Source: UBA5070 sp035913415 (GTDB taxonomy: Bacteria; Fibrobacterota; Fibrobacteria; UBA5070). Taken from it: a stretch of DNA of 64,000 bases. The translations under genes and the position numbers were made by a program. Positions 41,136 through 48,227 of this stretch are shown here, piece after piece (position 1 is the first letter of the stretch; each line of letters opens with the position of its first letter). The stretch covers positions 52,244 through 116,243 of the forward strand of contig JAMIIV010000045.1 in the NCBI GenBank assembly GCA_035913415.1. The letters are read 5' to 3'. A model generated the notes under the pieces. The model saw only the letters and a program-made list of their open reading frames with translations. It was not told the origin of the DNA and searched no databases.

Positions 41136-42295
41136 AGGAAGGTTCCCTTGATTCCCGCGGTGAACACGTAGTTGGGGGGCTCGTCGGGAAGCGAGCCGTC
41201 GAGGACGGGATTCAGGACGAAGGGCACTCCGAAAGCCAGGAAGATCGGGAAGTTGCGCGGATCGAGGTTGATCTCGACACCGTAGCTGATCTTGAGCGTC
41301 ACGTCCTGCGATCGCTGCATGGTGCCTGCGGGCCCCGATGCGCCCTTGTCCCACGAATAGGACGGAGCCAGGGGCAGGGACAGGGATACACCCGCCGATT
41401 GGGTGGCGCTCTCCTCCTTGTATCCCACGTGGGCGTAGAGGCTCGCGACGTCGGACGTGGTGGCGCCGGTGCCGGGAGCGCCGTGGTAGTCGTCGTCCTG
41501 GTTGTGGCGCAGGTCGAGCGGGTTCCAGGCCCAGGCCGAAGGGGTGGTCTCCTGGCAGGCCTTGTAGCGGGCCAGGTCGGAAGCGGCTCCGACTCCGCAA
41601 GGTGCAGCCTTGGCCCAGGCTGCCGTGTAGCTGCCGCCCAGGATCCACAGGCCCCAGTCACGATCGACCGTAGTTTCCAGCGTGAGGCCCATGGTGTAGT
41701 GCCCCGAACCAGGCTGCACCTGCGGCGGCATCCAAGGGGTGGGCGCCACGGGATCGGTGTTGTCGAAGGTGCGTTTGATGTCGAACCGACCCGTGGGAAG
41801 CCCGATCGAAAGGCCCGCCATGTGCTGGTTCATGTCGCCGAAGTTGCGTGAAGCCGAAAGGCCCAGATCGCCGAAGCCCCCCACCACCTGGGTCTTGGTG
41901 CCGTAGGGGTCCGATCCGGTCTTGTAGCGGTCCAGCTCGAAGGTGTTGGCCTTCCACGACAGCGACGTCCCGATGGTCCAACTCTCCAAGACCTTGGTCG
42001 AGACATCCAGACCGGTGGCGTCGTAGACGTAATCGCCTCCGATGGTTCGATTCTGCATGAGCTGGAGATCGTAACGCCCGCCCGTGGCACCGCGCCCGAT
42101 CCACTTGCCGGCCCCCGCGGAACCCGCTCCACCTCCGGCGCCGCAACCCCCGATGGCGGCCCAAGCCGCGTCGCGAGGGTCGGAGGCCCGAACGGATTCT
42201 GTCAGACGAGCCGCACCGAGGGACAGCGAGGCGACCGCCGCAACGGCCAGGGCGCCCAGGAGCAGGGGACAACGGGGTTTCAAGGCTTCACCCAC
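41132..42295 (-). CDS. Predicted outer-membrane beta-barrel protein
   Basis: A 387-residue exported protein (signal CPLLLGALAVAAVASLSLGA). The mature part is made of alternating amphipathic strands with aromatic girdles (TGGRYDLQLMQNRTIGGDYVYD, GLSIGLPTGRFDIKRTF, VTLKISYGVEINLD) and ends with the strand VFTAGIKGTFL, as in outer-membrane barrels. A Gly/Ala-rich stretch (GGCGAGGGAGSAGAG) follows the signal. It resembles transporter-type (meta-pathway/FadL-like) barrels only in outline. The start GTG 42295 overlaps the upstream gene by 16 bp behind GGAG; TTG 42283 is an alternative. It is co-transcribed with lipoproteins A and B. Confidence 0.7.
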   Translation of the reverse strand: MGEALKPRCPLLLGALAVAAVASLSLGAARLTESVRASDPRDAAWAAIGGCGAGGGAGSAGAGKWIGRGATGGRYDLQLMQNRTIGGDYVYDATGLDVSTKVLESWTIGTSLSWKANTFELDRYKTGSDPYGTKTQVVGGFGDLGLSASRNFGDMNQHMAGLSIGLPTGRFDIKRTFDNTDPVAPTPWMPPQVQPGSGHYTMGLTLETTVDRDWGLWILGGSYTAAWAKAAPCGVGAASDLARYKACQETTPSAWAWNPLDLRHNQDDDYHGAPGTGATTSDVASLYAHVGYKEESATQSAGVSLSLPLAPSYSWDKGASGPAGTMQRSQDVTLKISYGVEINLDPRNFPIFLAFGVPFVLNPVLDGSLPDEPPNYVFTAGIKGTFL

Positions 42296-43560
42296 AGGTG
42301 GCTCCAGTCGGAGGAAATGATGGTTCCGGAAGCGATCCGCAACACGGGACCGCGTTCGAGGGTGGTGCGACGGTCGTGAGCGGCAAGTTCACCACCCGCG
42401 GCCCCCAGCTTGACGACGAAGAGATCGTATCCGACACCGTCACCGGTTCCGGTGCGTTTGGCGAAAGCCGTGGCGAAATCGGGATGAGTGGACCATTCCG
42501 GGCGTTGCCACTCGTAGTAGCTGGTGCCAGGGACCTCCGAGGAGGGATGGGGAGCCACGTTGGGCAGCGAGGCCTTCCACACCGCCCGATCGTCCTTCGA
42601 CCAGATCCACAGATGTTCGTGTTGGGTCTCGGAGACGCTGCCCTCGGCGGTGGGCACCGGAGTGGCGCCACCGAATCCGAGGATCATCATGAAGTCGGTG
42701 TTGGCGCCGTTGGCGAAGGGATTCATGCTGGGATTGCACTGCTGGATCCCCCCGTTGAGCAGCGTGGCGACTCCGCTGGAGGCACTCCACAGAAGACTCT
42801 GCTGGTAGCTGGTTCCCGCCCATTTTCCATCTTTGGAGATGCCGCCCTTGAACGCTCCGGGAATCTTGTTTCCACCCAGCGTGGCGGTTTCGAACGCACC
42901 GACCGTCGAGTCGCGAAAACGCGCCTTCCAAGTGCCCCCGTTGTTGGTGCGGGAGCCTGCATCCCAGGCGGTGGTGGTGGCCACATCGGAGACGAACAAC
43001 CACAGGTCGTCGTCTTCCTGGTACCAGTGCGGATGGGCGGAGGTCCCTTCCGGACGAACCACCGGGACCCGCCAGCCGGATCCATCCACGGCCTCGCGCA
43101 CATAGGCGTTCGTGCGGGCCTTGGGGAAGTCGCCGGCGTAGGCCAGCCAACGCCCGTCGGGCGAAAACAGCGGTTCGTTGGGCCATCCCGCGTTTCCGTT
43201 GGGCCCTTCGTCGCCGCGATCCATGCGCAGCGAACGGGGTGGGCGCGAGGTGTCGGGGTCGGGGAGGAGCAGATAGAGATGTTTGGAGGTGGCAAGCGCC
43301 AGCTTGAAACTGTCGGATCCGAGAAAGCGGATCATGGCCCCCGTGCTGACCTCCAGATCGATGCCCTGAGGCGCTTCGGGGACCGCCGTGTACCGCCCGG
43401 GCCCCAGATGCGCCGTCACAACCGGCCCGACCGGCGCGGAGGCGGACTCCCGGCAACCGGCATCGTAGTGGGGGCATGGTTCGTTGCAGGCCGCCAGCAG
43501 CAGCAGACCTGCCAGCGACACGGAAACGATCGGAAGACGGCGTTCTAGGGTCGAGGACAT
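42280..43560 (-). CDS. TolB-like beta-propeller lipoprotein
   Basis: A 426-residue predicted lipoprotein (MSSTLERRLPIVSVSLAGLLLLAAC, Cys25). Most of the protein is repeated four-strand blades of the TolB/WD40-like kind: LFSPDGRWLAYAGDF, HWYQEDDDLWLFVSDV, GGISKDGKWAGTSYQ, HEHLWIWSKDDRAVWKAS. The blades resemble the central propellers of lipoproteins A-D, but the SUMF1 and SGNH domains are absent. It heads the operon propeller, barrel, B, A. A TATTTTCC octamer ends 6 nt before ATG 43560 and no Shine-Dalgarno is visible. A binding or scaffold role at the cell surface is inferred. Confidence 0.72.
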   Translation of the reverse strand: MSSTLERRLPIVSVSLAGLLLLAACNEPCPHYDAGCRESASAPVGPVVTAHLGPGRYTAVPEAPQGIDLEVSTGAMIRFLGSDSFKLALATSKHLYLLLPDPDTSRPPRSLRMDRGDEGPNGNAGWPNEPLFSPDGRWLAYAGDFPKARTNAYVREAVDGSGWRVPVVRPEGTSAHPHWYQEDDDLWLFVSDVATTTAWDAGSRTNNGGTWKARFRDSTVGAFETATLGGNKIPGAFKGGISKDGKWAGTSYQQSLLWSASSGVATLLNGGIQQCNPSMNPFANGANTDFMMILGFGGATPVPTAEGSVSETQHEHLWIWSKDDRAVWKASLPNVAPHPSSEVPGTSYYEWQRPEWSTHPDFATAFAKRTGTGDGVGYDLFVVKLGAAGGELAAHDRRTTLERGPVLRIASGTIISSDWSHLWVKP

Positions 43561-43566
43561 AGATCT

Positions 43567-43574
43567 GGAAAATA
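43567..43574 (-). promoter_or_regulatory. Candidate -10 element (TATTTTCC) for the propeller-barrel-B-A operon
   Basis: Same octamer as at 27146-27153, here 6 nt before ATG 43560. It would drive the whole minus-strand operon down to 35563 as a leaderless message. Confidence 0.45.
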
Positions 43575-43697
43575 GCTCCGCCCCCGCGGCGACCTCCCTG
43601 GTCATGTGTGGGCCTGATTCATGCCCACAAGAACCGGGGCCGGATGCGACTTCCGACCTAGATTTACCCTCCGACCCACCATCCTTCGGAGCAGTTC

Positions 43698-44138
43698 ATG
43701 CAGCGTCATTCCTTCACGGCCCTCGGACTCGCCAGCCTCGTCCTGCTCGCGGGTTGCGGCGACGACTCCTCCACCTCGCCCGCTCCGGCAGCTCCCCAAG
43801 GCACCAACGGCCTGACTGTCCTGTCCCCCAACGGCGGAGAAACATTCCAGGTAGGCGGCGCCATCCCGGTGGAGTGGTCCTACACCAACGCGGATTTCTC
43901 GAGCGCGCGCATCCTGCTCGGCTGCGAGGCCGACCAGTGGTTCGACCTCACCGCCAGCTCGGTCGACCCCGACCTGCTCGACACGGTCCTGGCCATCCCC
44001 GACAGCGTCTACAGCTCGGCCCAGCGCAAGAAGATCGTCTTCCCCTCCGGGAATTCCTGCCGTCTCAAAATCCAGGACTACACCATCGCCACCATCGCGG
44101 ATGCTTCGGATGCCGTCTTCACGGTGAAGGCGCGCTGA
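43698..44138 (+). CDS. Small lipoprotein with Kre9/Knh1-like domain
   Basis: A 146-residue predicted lipoprotein (MQRHSFTALGLASLVLLAGC, Cys20) followed by a short Ser/Pro-rich tether. The domain begins LTVLSPNGGETFQVGGAIPV and continues EWSYTN, the pattern of the Ser/Thr-rich Kre9/Knh1-like (PF10342) beta-sandwich often found on secreted bacterial proteins. GGAG lies 7 nt before the ATG, and a TAGATTTA octamer about 35 nt upstream may be the promoter. Its stop overlaps the next start (TGATG). It opens a plus-strand operon that runs to the AlgI/AlgX-like pair. Confidence 0.78.
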   Translation: MQRHSFTALGLASLVLLAGCGDDSSTSPAPAAPQGTNGLTVLSPNGGETFQVGGAIPVEWSYTNADFSSARILLGCEADQWFDLTASSVDPDLLDTVLAIPDSVYSSAQRKKIVFPSGNSCRLKIQDYTIATIADASDAVFTVKAR

Positions 44139-45133
44139 TGCGGTTCACCCTGATCATGCCGCTGTCCCTCTCGGCCGCCCTCTGCGCCCAGGCCCCCAAA
44201 GGCACCCCTGCCACGCCCGCCGCCGGCGAACAAGCCAGCCTCGCGGCCCTGACCGGCAAGACCTCCGGTCTGATCGCCTGGTCGTCCAGCCGTGTGGGCA
44301 ACCACAAGATCTTCGTGATGGACGCCGACGGTTCCGGCACCCGCCAGGTCACCCGCGGCAACAAGACCGACTGGTACCCCCGCATCTCGCCCGACGGCAA
44401 GCGCATCCTGTTCACGCGTTCCAAGCTCGACTGGACCGCCGAGACCAACGCCAACTTCCCCGAGCGCTGGGACACCTGGGTGGTCAATGCCGACGGTTCG
44501 GGAGAAAAGCTGCTGGTGCCCAACTCCACCTGGGCCACCTGGCGCCCGGACGGCTCCATCGTCTTCTCGCGCGGCGCGGACGTCTTCACCTGTGCAGGGG
44601 ACGGCTCTGGCGAGAAGCGCCTGGTTGACGGCAAGACCACCCTGAAGGGCGGCATCGCCCAGAATCCGAACATGAGCTCCGACGGCAAGTTCCTGGCGAT
44701 CACCCTGCGGGGATCGCAGCGCTCGGTGGGCGTGCTGAACCTGGGCAACGGACAGTGGTTCGAATCCGCCACCGGCGGTGGTTGCCAGATGACATTCTTC
44801 CCGGGTGGGCACCGCGTGATGCGGGTCAATCCCACCGGCAACGGCGGTACCGAGCTGTACGCCTACGACCTGGACGCCGCCGGTCGCCATGGCGCCCTCT
44901 CGGCCGCCGCCCAGAAATGGATCGACCTGCCCGGACGCCGCTCGCACGAGTATTTCCCGCAGCCCTCGCCCGACGGAAAATGGTTGGTCTGGGCCGCCAC
45001 CGATCGCGGACACGACCACGACATCGCCGACTACGAAATCCACCTCCTGAAGGTCGGCGATCCTGCCACCAAGGCCGTGCGCCTGACTTTCCACTCGGGC
45101 AACGACCGCTGGCCCGACATCTGGACCCGCTGA
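44138..45133 (+). CDS. Exported TolB-like beta-propeller protein
   Basis: A 331-residue exported protein (signal MRFTLIMPLSLSAALCAQA, no lipobox). It contains six or so TolB/WD40-like blades: SSRVGNHKIFVMDADGSG, YPRISPDGKRILFTRSK, NMSSDGKFLAITLRGS and FPQPSPDGKWLVWAATD, with DADGSGTRQVTRG turns typical of TolB C-terminal domains. It overlaps the previous gene (TGATG) and is 2 bp from the next. Probable periplasmic or surface protein; ligand unknown. Confidence 0.75.
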   Translation: MRFTLIMPLSLSAALCAQAPKGTPATPAAGEQASLAALTGKTSGLIAWSSSRVGNHKIFVMDADGSGTRQVTRGNKTDWYPRISPDGKRILFTRSKLDWTAETNANFPERWDTWVVNADGSGEKLLVPNSTWATWRPDGSIVFSRGADVFTCAGDGSGEKRLVDGKTTLKGGIAQNPNMSSDGKFLAITLRGSQRSVGVLNLGNGQWFESATGGGCQMTFFPGGHRVMRVNPTGNGGTELYAYDLDAAGRHGALSAAAQKWIDLPGRRSHEYFPQPSPDGKWLVWAATDRGHDHDIADYEIHLLKVGDPATKAVRLTFHSGNDRWPDIWTR

Positions 45134-45135
45134 CC

Positions 45136-45597
45136 ATGAAAAGACTCCTGACGCTGGCCGTCCTCGCGATCGCCCTCGGCGCCTGCCAGAAGCAGGGCGA
45201 TTCGGCCAAGACCTCGCTTGCCATTCCTCCTCGGCCTGCTGCCGCGCAGGGAAGCCTCGTATTGGTGGGCACGCTCCAACCGTTGCCGTCGGAGCTTCCG
45301 GCCAACGACTTGTACAAATACGCCTACGTGGCCAAATACACCGTGGACACCGTGGTCGAGGGATCCTTCGCGGACAAGGAGATCATGGTCGCCCACTACG
45401 ATCCTCGCACCCCCCGCTCGGCGATCCAGGACGACCAGAAGGGCAAGGTCGGCGGGAGCATCGCGGGCCTGCAGCCCGGCGACCGCCACTACCTGGTGCT
45501 GCGCCCGCTCGATTCGGCCTGGACCGGCGCGATCGAAGACGACTTCCCCCAGGACCGCTCCAGCCGCTGGTGGGCGTCCTGGGCTGACGGAATCTGA
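45136..45597 (+). CDS. Small lipoprotein of unknown function
   Basis: A 153-residue predicted lipoprotein, MKRLLTLAVLAIALGAC with Cys17. The mature part is a beta-rich domain (LVLVGTLQPLPSE, YAYVAKYTVDTVVEGSFADK, IMVAHYDPR, LQPGDRHYLVLRPLDS) that resembles small OB or tissue-inhibitor-like folds. I could not assign a family. It sits 3 bp before the MBOAT gene, so it is probably part of the acylation unit or its surface complex. Confidence 0.7.
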   Translation: MKRLLTLAVLAIALGACQKQGDSAKTSLAIPPRPAAAQGSLVLVGTLQPLPSELPANDLYKYAYVAKYTVDTVVEGSFADKEIMVAHYDPRTPRSAIQDDQKGKVGGSIAGLQPGDRHYLVLRPLDSAWTGAIEDDFPQDRSSRWWASWADGI

Positions 45598-45600
45598 CCC

Positions 45601-47034
45601 GTGGTCTTCACGGAAGAGGTCTTCCTATTCCTCTTTCTGCCACTGGTCCTGGGCGTCTACTACCTGCTTCCATTCCGGAAGACCGACGACGGCAGACGTT
45701 CGCCGTTCTTCCTGCGCAACCTGTGGCTGACCATCGCGGGTTACGTCTTCTACGGCTGGTTCGAACCCTGGTTCGTCCTGCTGATGATGTGGACCAACGT
45801 CTTCGACTACTTCTGCGGGCTCTACCTGGGCCGCGAAGGCATGAGCCCCCGGCACCGCAAGACCGCCCTCTGGCTTTCCATGGCCATGAACCTGGGGCTT
45901 CTGGCCTACTTCAAGTACGGCATCTTCGCCCAGGTCAACTGGGACGCCCTGCTGCGCGCCTTCGGCCAGCCCGGCATCGAGATCGTCAAGATCGCCTTCC
46001 CCATCGGCATCTCGTTCTACACGTTCCACTCCATGAGCTACGTGATCGACGTCTACCGCGGCGAGAAACCCGTGCGCTCGTTTGCCGACTTCTCGTGTTT
46101 CGTCTCGTTGTTCCCGCAACTGGTGGCCGGCCCCATCCTGCGCTACAACGTGCTGTCGCGCCAGTTCCACAGCCGCGTGCACACCCGCTCCATGTTCGCC
46201 TCGGGCGTCATCCTGTTCTTCGTCGGCTTTTCCATGAAAATCCTGCTGGCCAACCCCGTGGGCCGCATCGCCGATGCCGTCTTCGCCGCCGACTCCCCCA
46301 CCACGCTCCAGGCCTGGTGGGGAGCCCTGGCCTACACGCTCCAGATCTACTTCGACTTCAACGGCTACTCCGTCATGGCCTTGGGATTGGGGCGCATGTT
46401 CGGCTTCGAGCTGATCCGCAACTTCGACGCTCCCTACCGCTCCGAGAGCATCACCGAATTCTGGCGCCGTTGGCACATCAGCCTCTCGAGCTGGTTGCGC
46501 GAGTACCTGTACTTCCCGCTGGGCGGCAACAAGAAGGGCGAGACCCGCACCTACATCAACCTGGCCCTGGTCATGCTGCTGGGCGGCTTCTGGCACGGGG
46601 CGCAGTGGCAGTTCCTGGTCTGGGGCGCCATCCACGGCTCGTGGCTGGCGCTGGAGCGCTGGATGGGCAAGAGGCCCTTCTACGGGCATCTGCCTCGCCC
46701 CCTGCGCATCGCCGTCACCATGGGCATCGTGGTGGTGGCCTGGGTCTTCTTCCGCGCCGAAAGCCTCCCCCACGCATTTTCCTTCCTGGGCTCCATGTTC
46801 GGCATGGTCGCGGCCTCCCCCTGGTCCGCCCTGCTGGATTCCCAGATCTGGCGGACGGATTTTGTTGCACTCATGGTCGTCTGCCTGGCCCTGGTCGCGC
46901 AACCCTTCCAGTCCTACGAATTCGGCGCCAGGGCCACCTGGACCCGACTCGCGGGCTCGTTCGCCCTGTTCCTGGTCGCCCTGGGCTTCATGTACACCCA
47001 GGCGTTCAATCCCTTCCTCTACTTCCAGTTCTGA
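45601..47034 (+). CDS. MBOAT O-acyltransferase (AlgI-like)
   Basis: A 477-residue membrane-bound O-acyltransferase with about 11 helices, of the AlgI/DltB/PatA group that passes acetyl groups across the inner membrane for polysaccharide modification. It shows FPIGISFYTFHSMSYVIDVYRG, SLFPQLVAGPILRY, QIYFDFNGYSVMALGLGRMF, FWRRWHISLSSWLREYLYFPL and the catalytic histidine block MLLGGFWHGAQWQF (His near residue 332). The start is GTG 45601, three bases after the preceding stop. It is followed 8 bp later by an AlgX/AlgJ-like gene, the standard partner of these enzymes. Confidence 0.93.
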   Translation: MVFTEEVFLFLFLPLVLGVYYLLPFRKTDDGRRSPFFLRNLWLTIAGYVFYGWFEPWFVLLMMWTNVFDYFCGLYLGREGMSPRHRKTALWLSMAMNLGLLAYFKYGIFAQVNWDALLRAFGQPGIEIVKIAFPIGISFYTFHSMSYVIDVYRGEKPVRSFADFSCFVSLFPQLVAGPILRYNVLSRQFHSRVHTRSMFASGVILFFVGFSMKILLANPVGRIADAVFAADSPTTLQAWWGALAYTLQIYFDFNGYSVMALGLGRMFGFELIRNFDAPYRSESITEFWRRWHISLSSWLREYLYFPLGGNKKGETRTYINLALVMLLGGFWHGAQWQFLVWGAIHGSWLALERWMGKRPFYGHLPRPLRIAVTMGIVVVAWVFFRAESLPHAFSFLGSMFGMVAASPWSALLDSQIWRTDFVALMVVCLALVAQPFQSYEFGARATWTRLAGSFALFLVALGFMYTQAFNPFLYFQF

Positions 47035-47042
47035 GTCCCCCG

Positions 47043-48224
47043 ATGCGCCCCTTCCGCAATCCGAGCCTGGTCGAATGGACCGCCATCGCAAGCCTGCTGG
47101 CGGTCGTGGCCGGCATCCCGCTCTGGCAGGCCACGCACGAGCTGCGCACCCGGGGGCGCGTGCACCTGGTCTCGCTGTTCACGCGCATGCCCACCAAGTC
47201 CAACCTCCACGGCTGGGACCGGCAGGCGCGCGACAATTCCGCGGTGGGGTCGTGGGTGCGCCCCCGTCTGCTGCAGTTGCAGTACGATCTGTTCCAGGAC
47301 GCCGGCCCCAAGGCGGTGGTGGGCCGGGATGGATGGCTGTTCTACCGCCCCGACGTCGAGTATCTCGCCTTCCCCGGAACCCGCAGCCCCAGGTTCTACC
47401 TCGGATCGTTCGACACCACCATCGCCGACCGGCGGGTGAACCTGCGCGATCCGCTGGTGGCCATCCGCGACCTGCACCACCAACTGGCCGCACGCGGGAT
47501 CGTGCTGGTCGTGGTCCCGGTTCCCGGCAAACCCTCCATATACCCCGAGAAGCTCGCGGCAAGGGACGTCGGCATCGAGGCCTCGCCCACCCTGGCCCTG
47601 CTGGATTCCCTGCGCGCCTCGGGCATCGCCGCCGTCGACATCGTGCGGCCCCTGCGAGCCGCGAAATCGGCGAACGAACCCGATCTCTACCTGCACCGCG
47701 ACACCCACTGGTCGCCCGCGGGCGTCGACGTCGCCGCCCGCGCCATCGCCGCCCACCTCATGGGCATTCCCGAAGTCGCCGCAAGGCGCGACTCCTTGCG
47801 CTACCGCGCCCGCGACACCATCGTGGAGCGCTGGGGAGACGTCGCCGAGATGTCGGCCCTGCCCCGCCGCCGCGACACATGGAAGACGGAATCCGTCACC
47901 GCGCGCCGCGTGGAGGACTCCGTGGGCGCACCCTACGCGGACTCCGATTCCGCCGCGATCGTGTGGCTCGGCGACAGCTACTCGCGCATCTACCAGACCG
48001 ACGCCCCGGGTGCAGCCGGGGTGATCGCCCAGGTGGCGCGCCTGACCGGGCAGCCGCTGGCCGCGATCGTCAACGACGGCGGGGCCAGCACCGTGGTGCG
48101 CCGCACGCTGGCGCGCAAGCCCCACCTGCTGGAGCACGCCAAAGTCGTGGTCTGGGAGTTCGTCGAACGCGACATCCGGTTCGGCGACAAGGGCTGGAGC
48201 CTGGAGCCCCTGCCTCCCCGCTGA
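47043..48224 (+). CDS. AlgX/AlgJ-like SGNH acetyltransferase partner
   Basis: A 393-residue protein with one N-terminal membrane helix (IASLLAVVAGIPLWQATHEL) and a periplasmic SGNH-type domain. Key motifs: GRDGWLFYRPDVEYL (typical of the AlgX/AlgJ/DHHW group), VLVVVPVPGKPSIYPEKL, the Asp-His pair in HRDTHWSPAG (about residue 219) and the serine in WLGDSYSRIY (about 308). Such proteins take the acyl group from the MBOAT partner and place it on the polysaccharide in the periplasm. It is the last gene of its operon and ends 3 bp from the convergent gene for lipoprotein C. Confidence 0.88.
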   Translation: MRPFRNPSLVEWTAIASLLAVVAGIPLWQATHELRTRGRVHLVSLFTRMPTKSNLHGWDRQARDNSAVGSWVRPRLLQLQYDLFQDAGPKAVVGRDGWLFYRPDVEYLAFPGTRSPRFYLGSFDTTIADRRVNLRDPLVAIRDLHHQLAARGIVLVVVPVPGKPSIYPEKLAARDVGIEASPTLALLDSLRASGIAAVDIVRPLRAAKSANEPDLYLHRDTHWSPAGVDVAARAIAAHLMGIPEVAARRDSLRYRARDTIVERWGDVAEMSALPRRRDTWKTESVTARRVEDSVGAPYADSDSAAIVWLGDSYSRIYQTDAPGAAGVIAQVARLTGQPLAAIVNDGGASTVVRRTLARKPHLLEHAKVVVWEFVERDIRFGDKGWSLEPLPPR

Positions 48225-48227
48225 GGG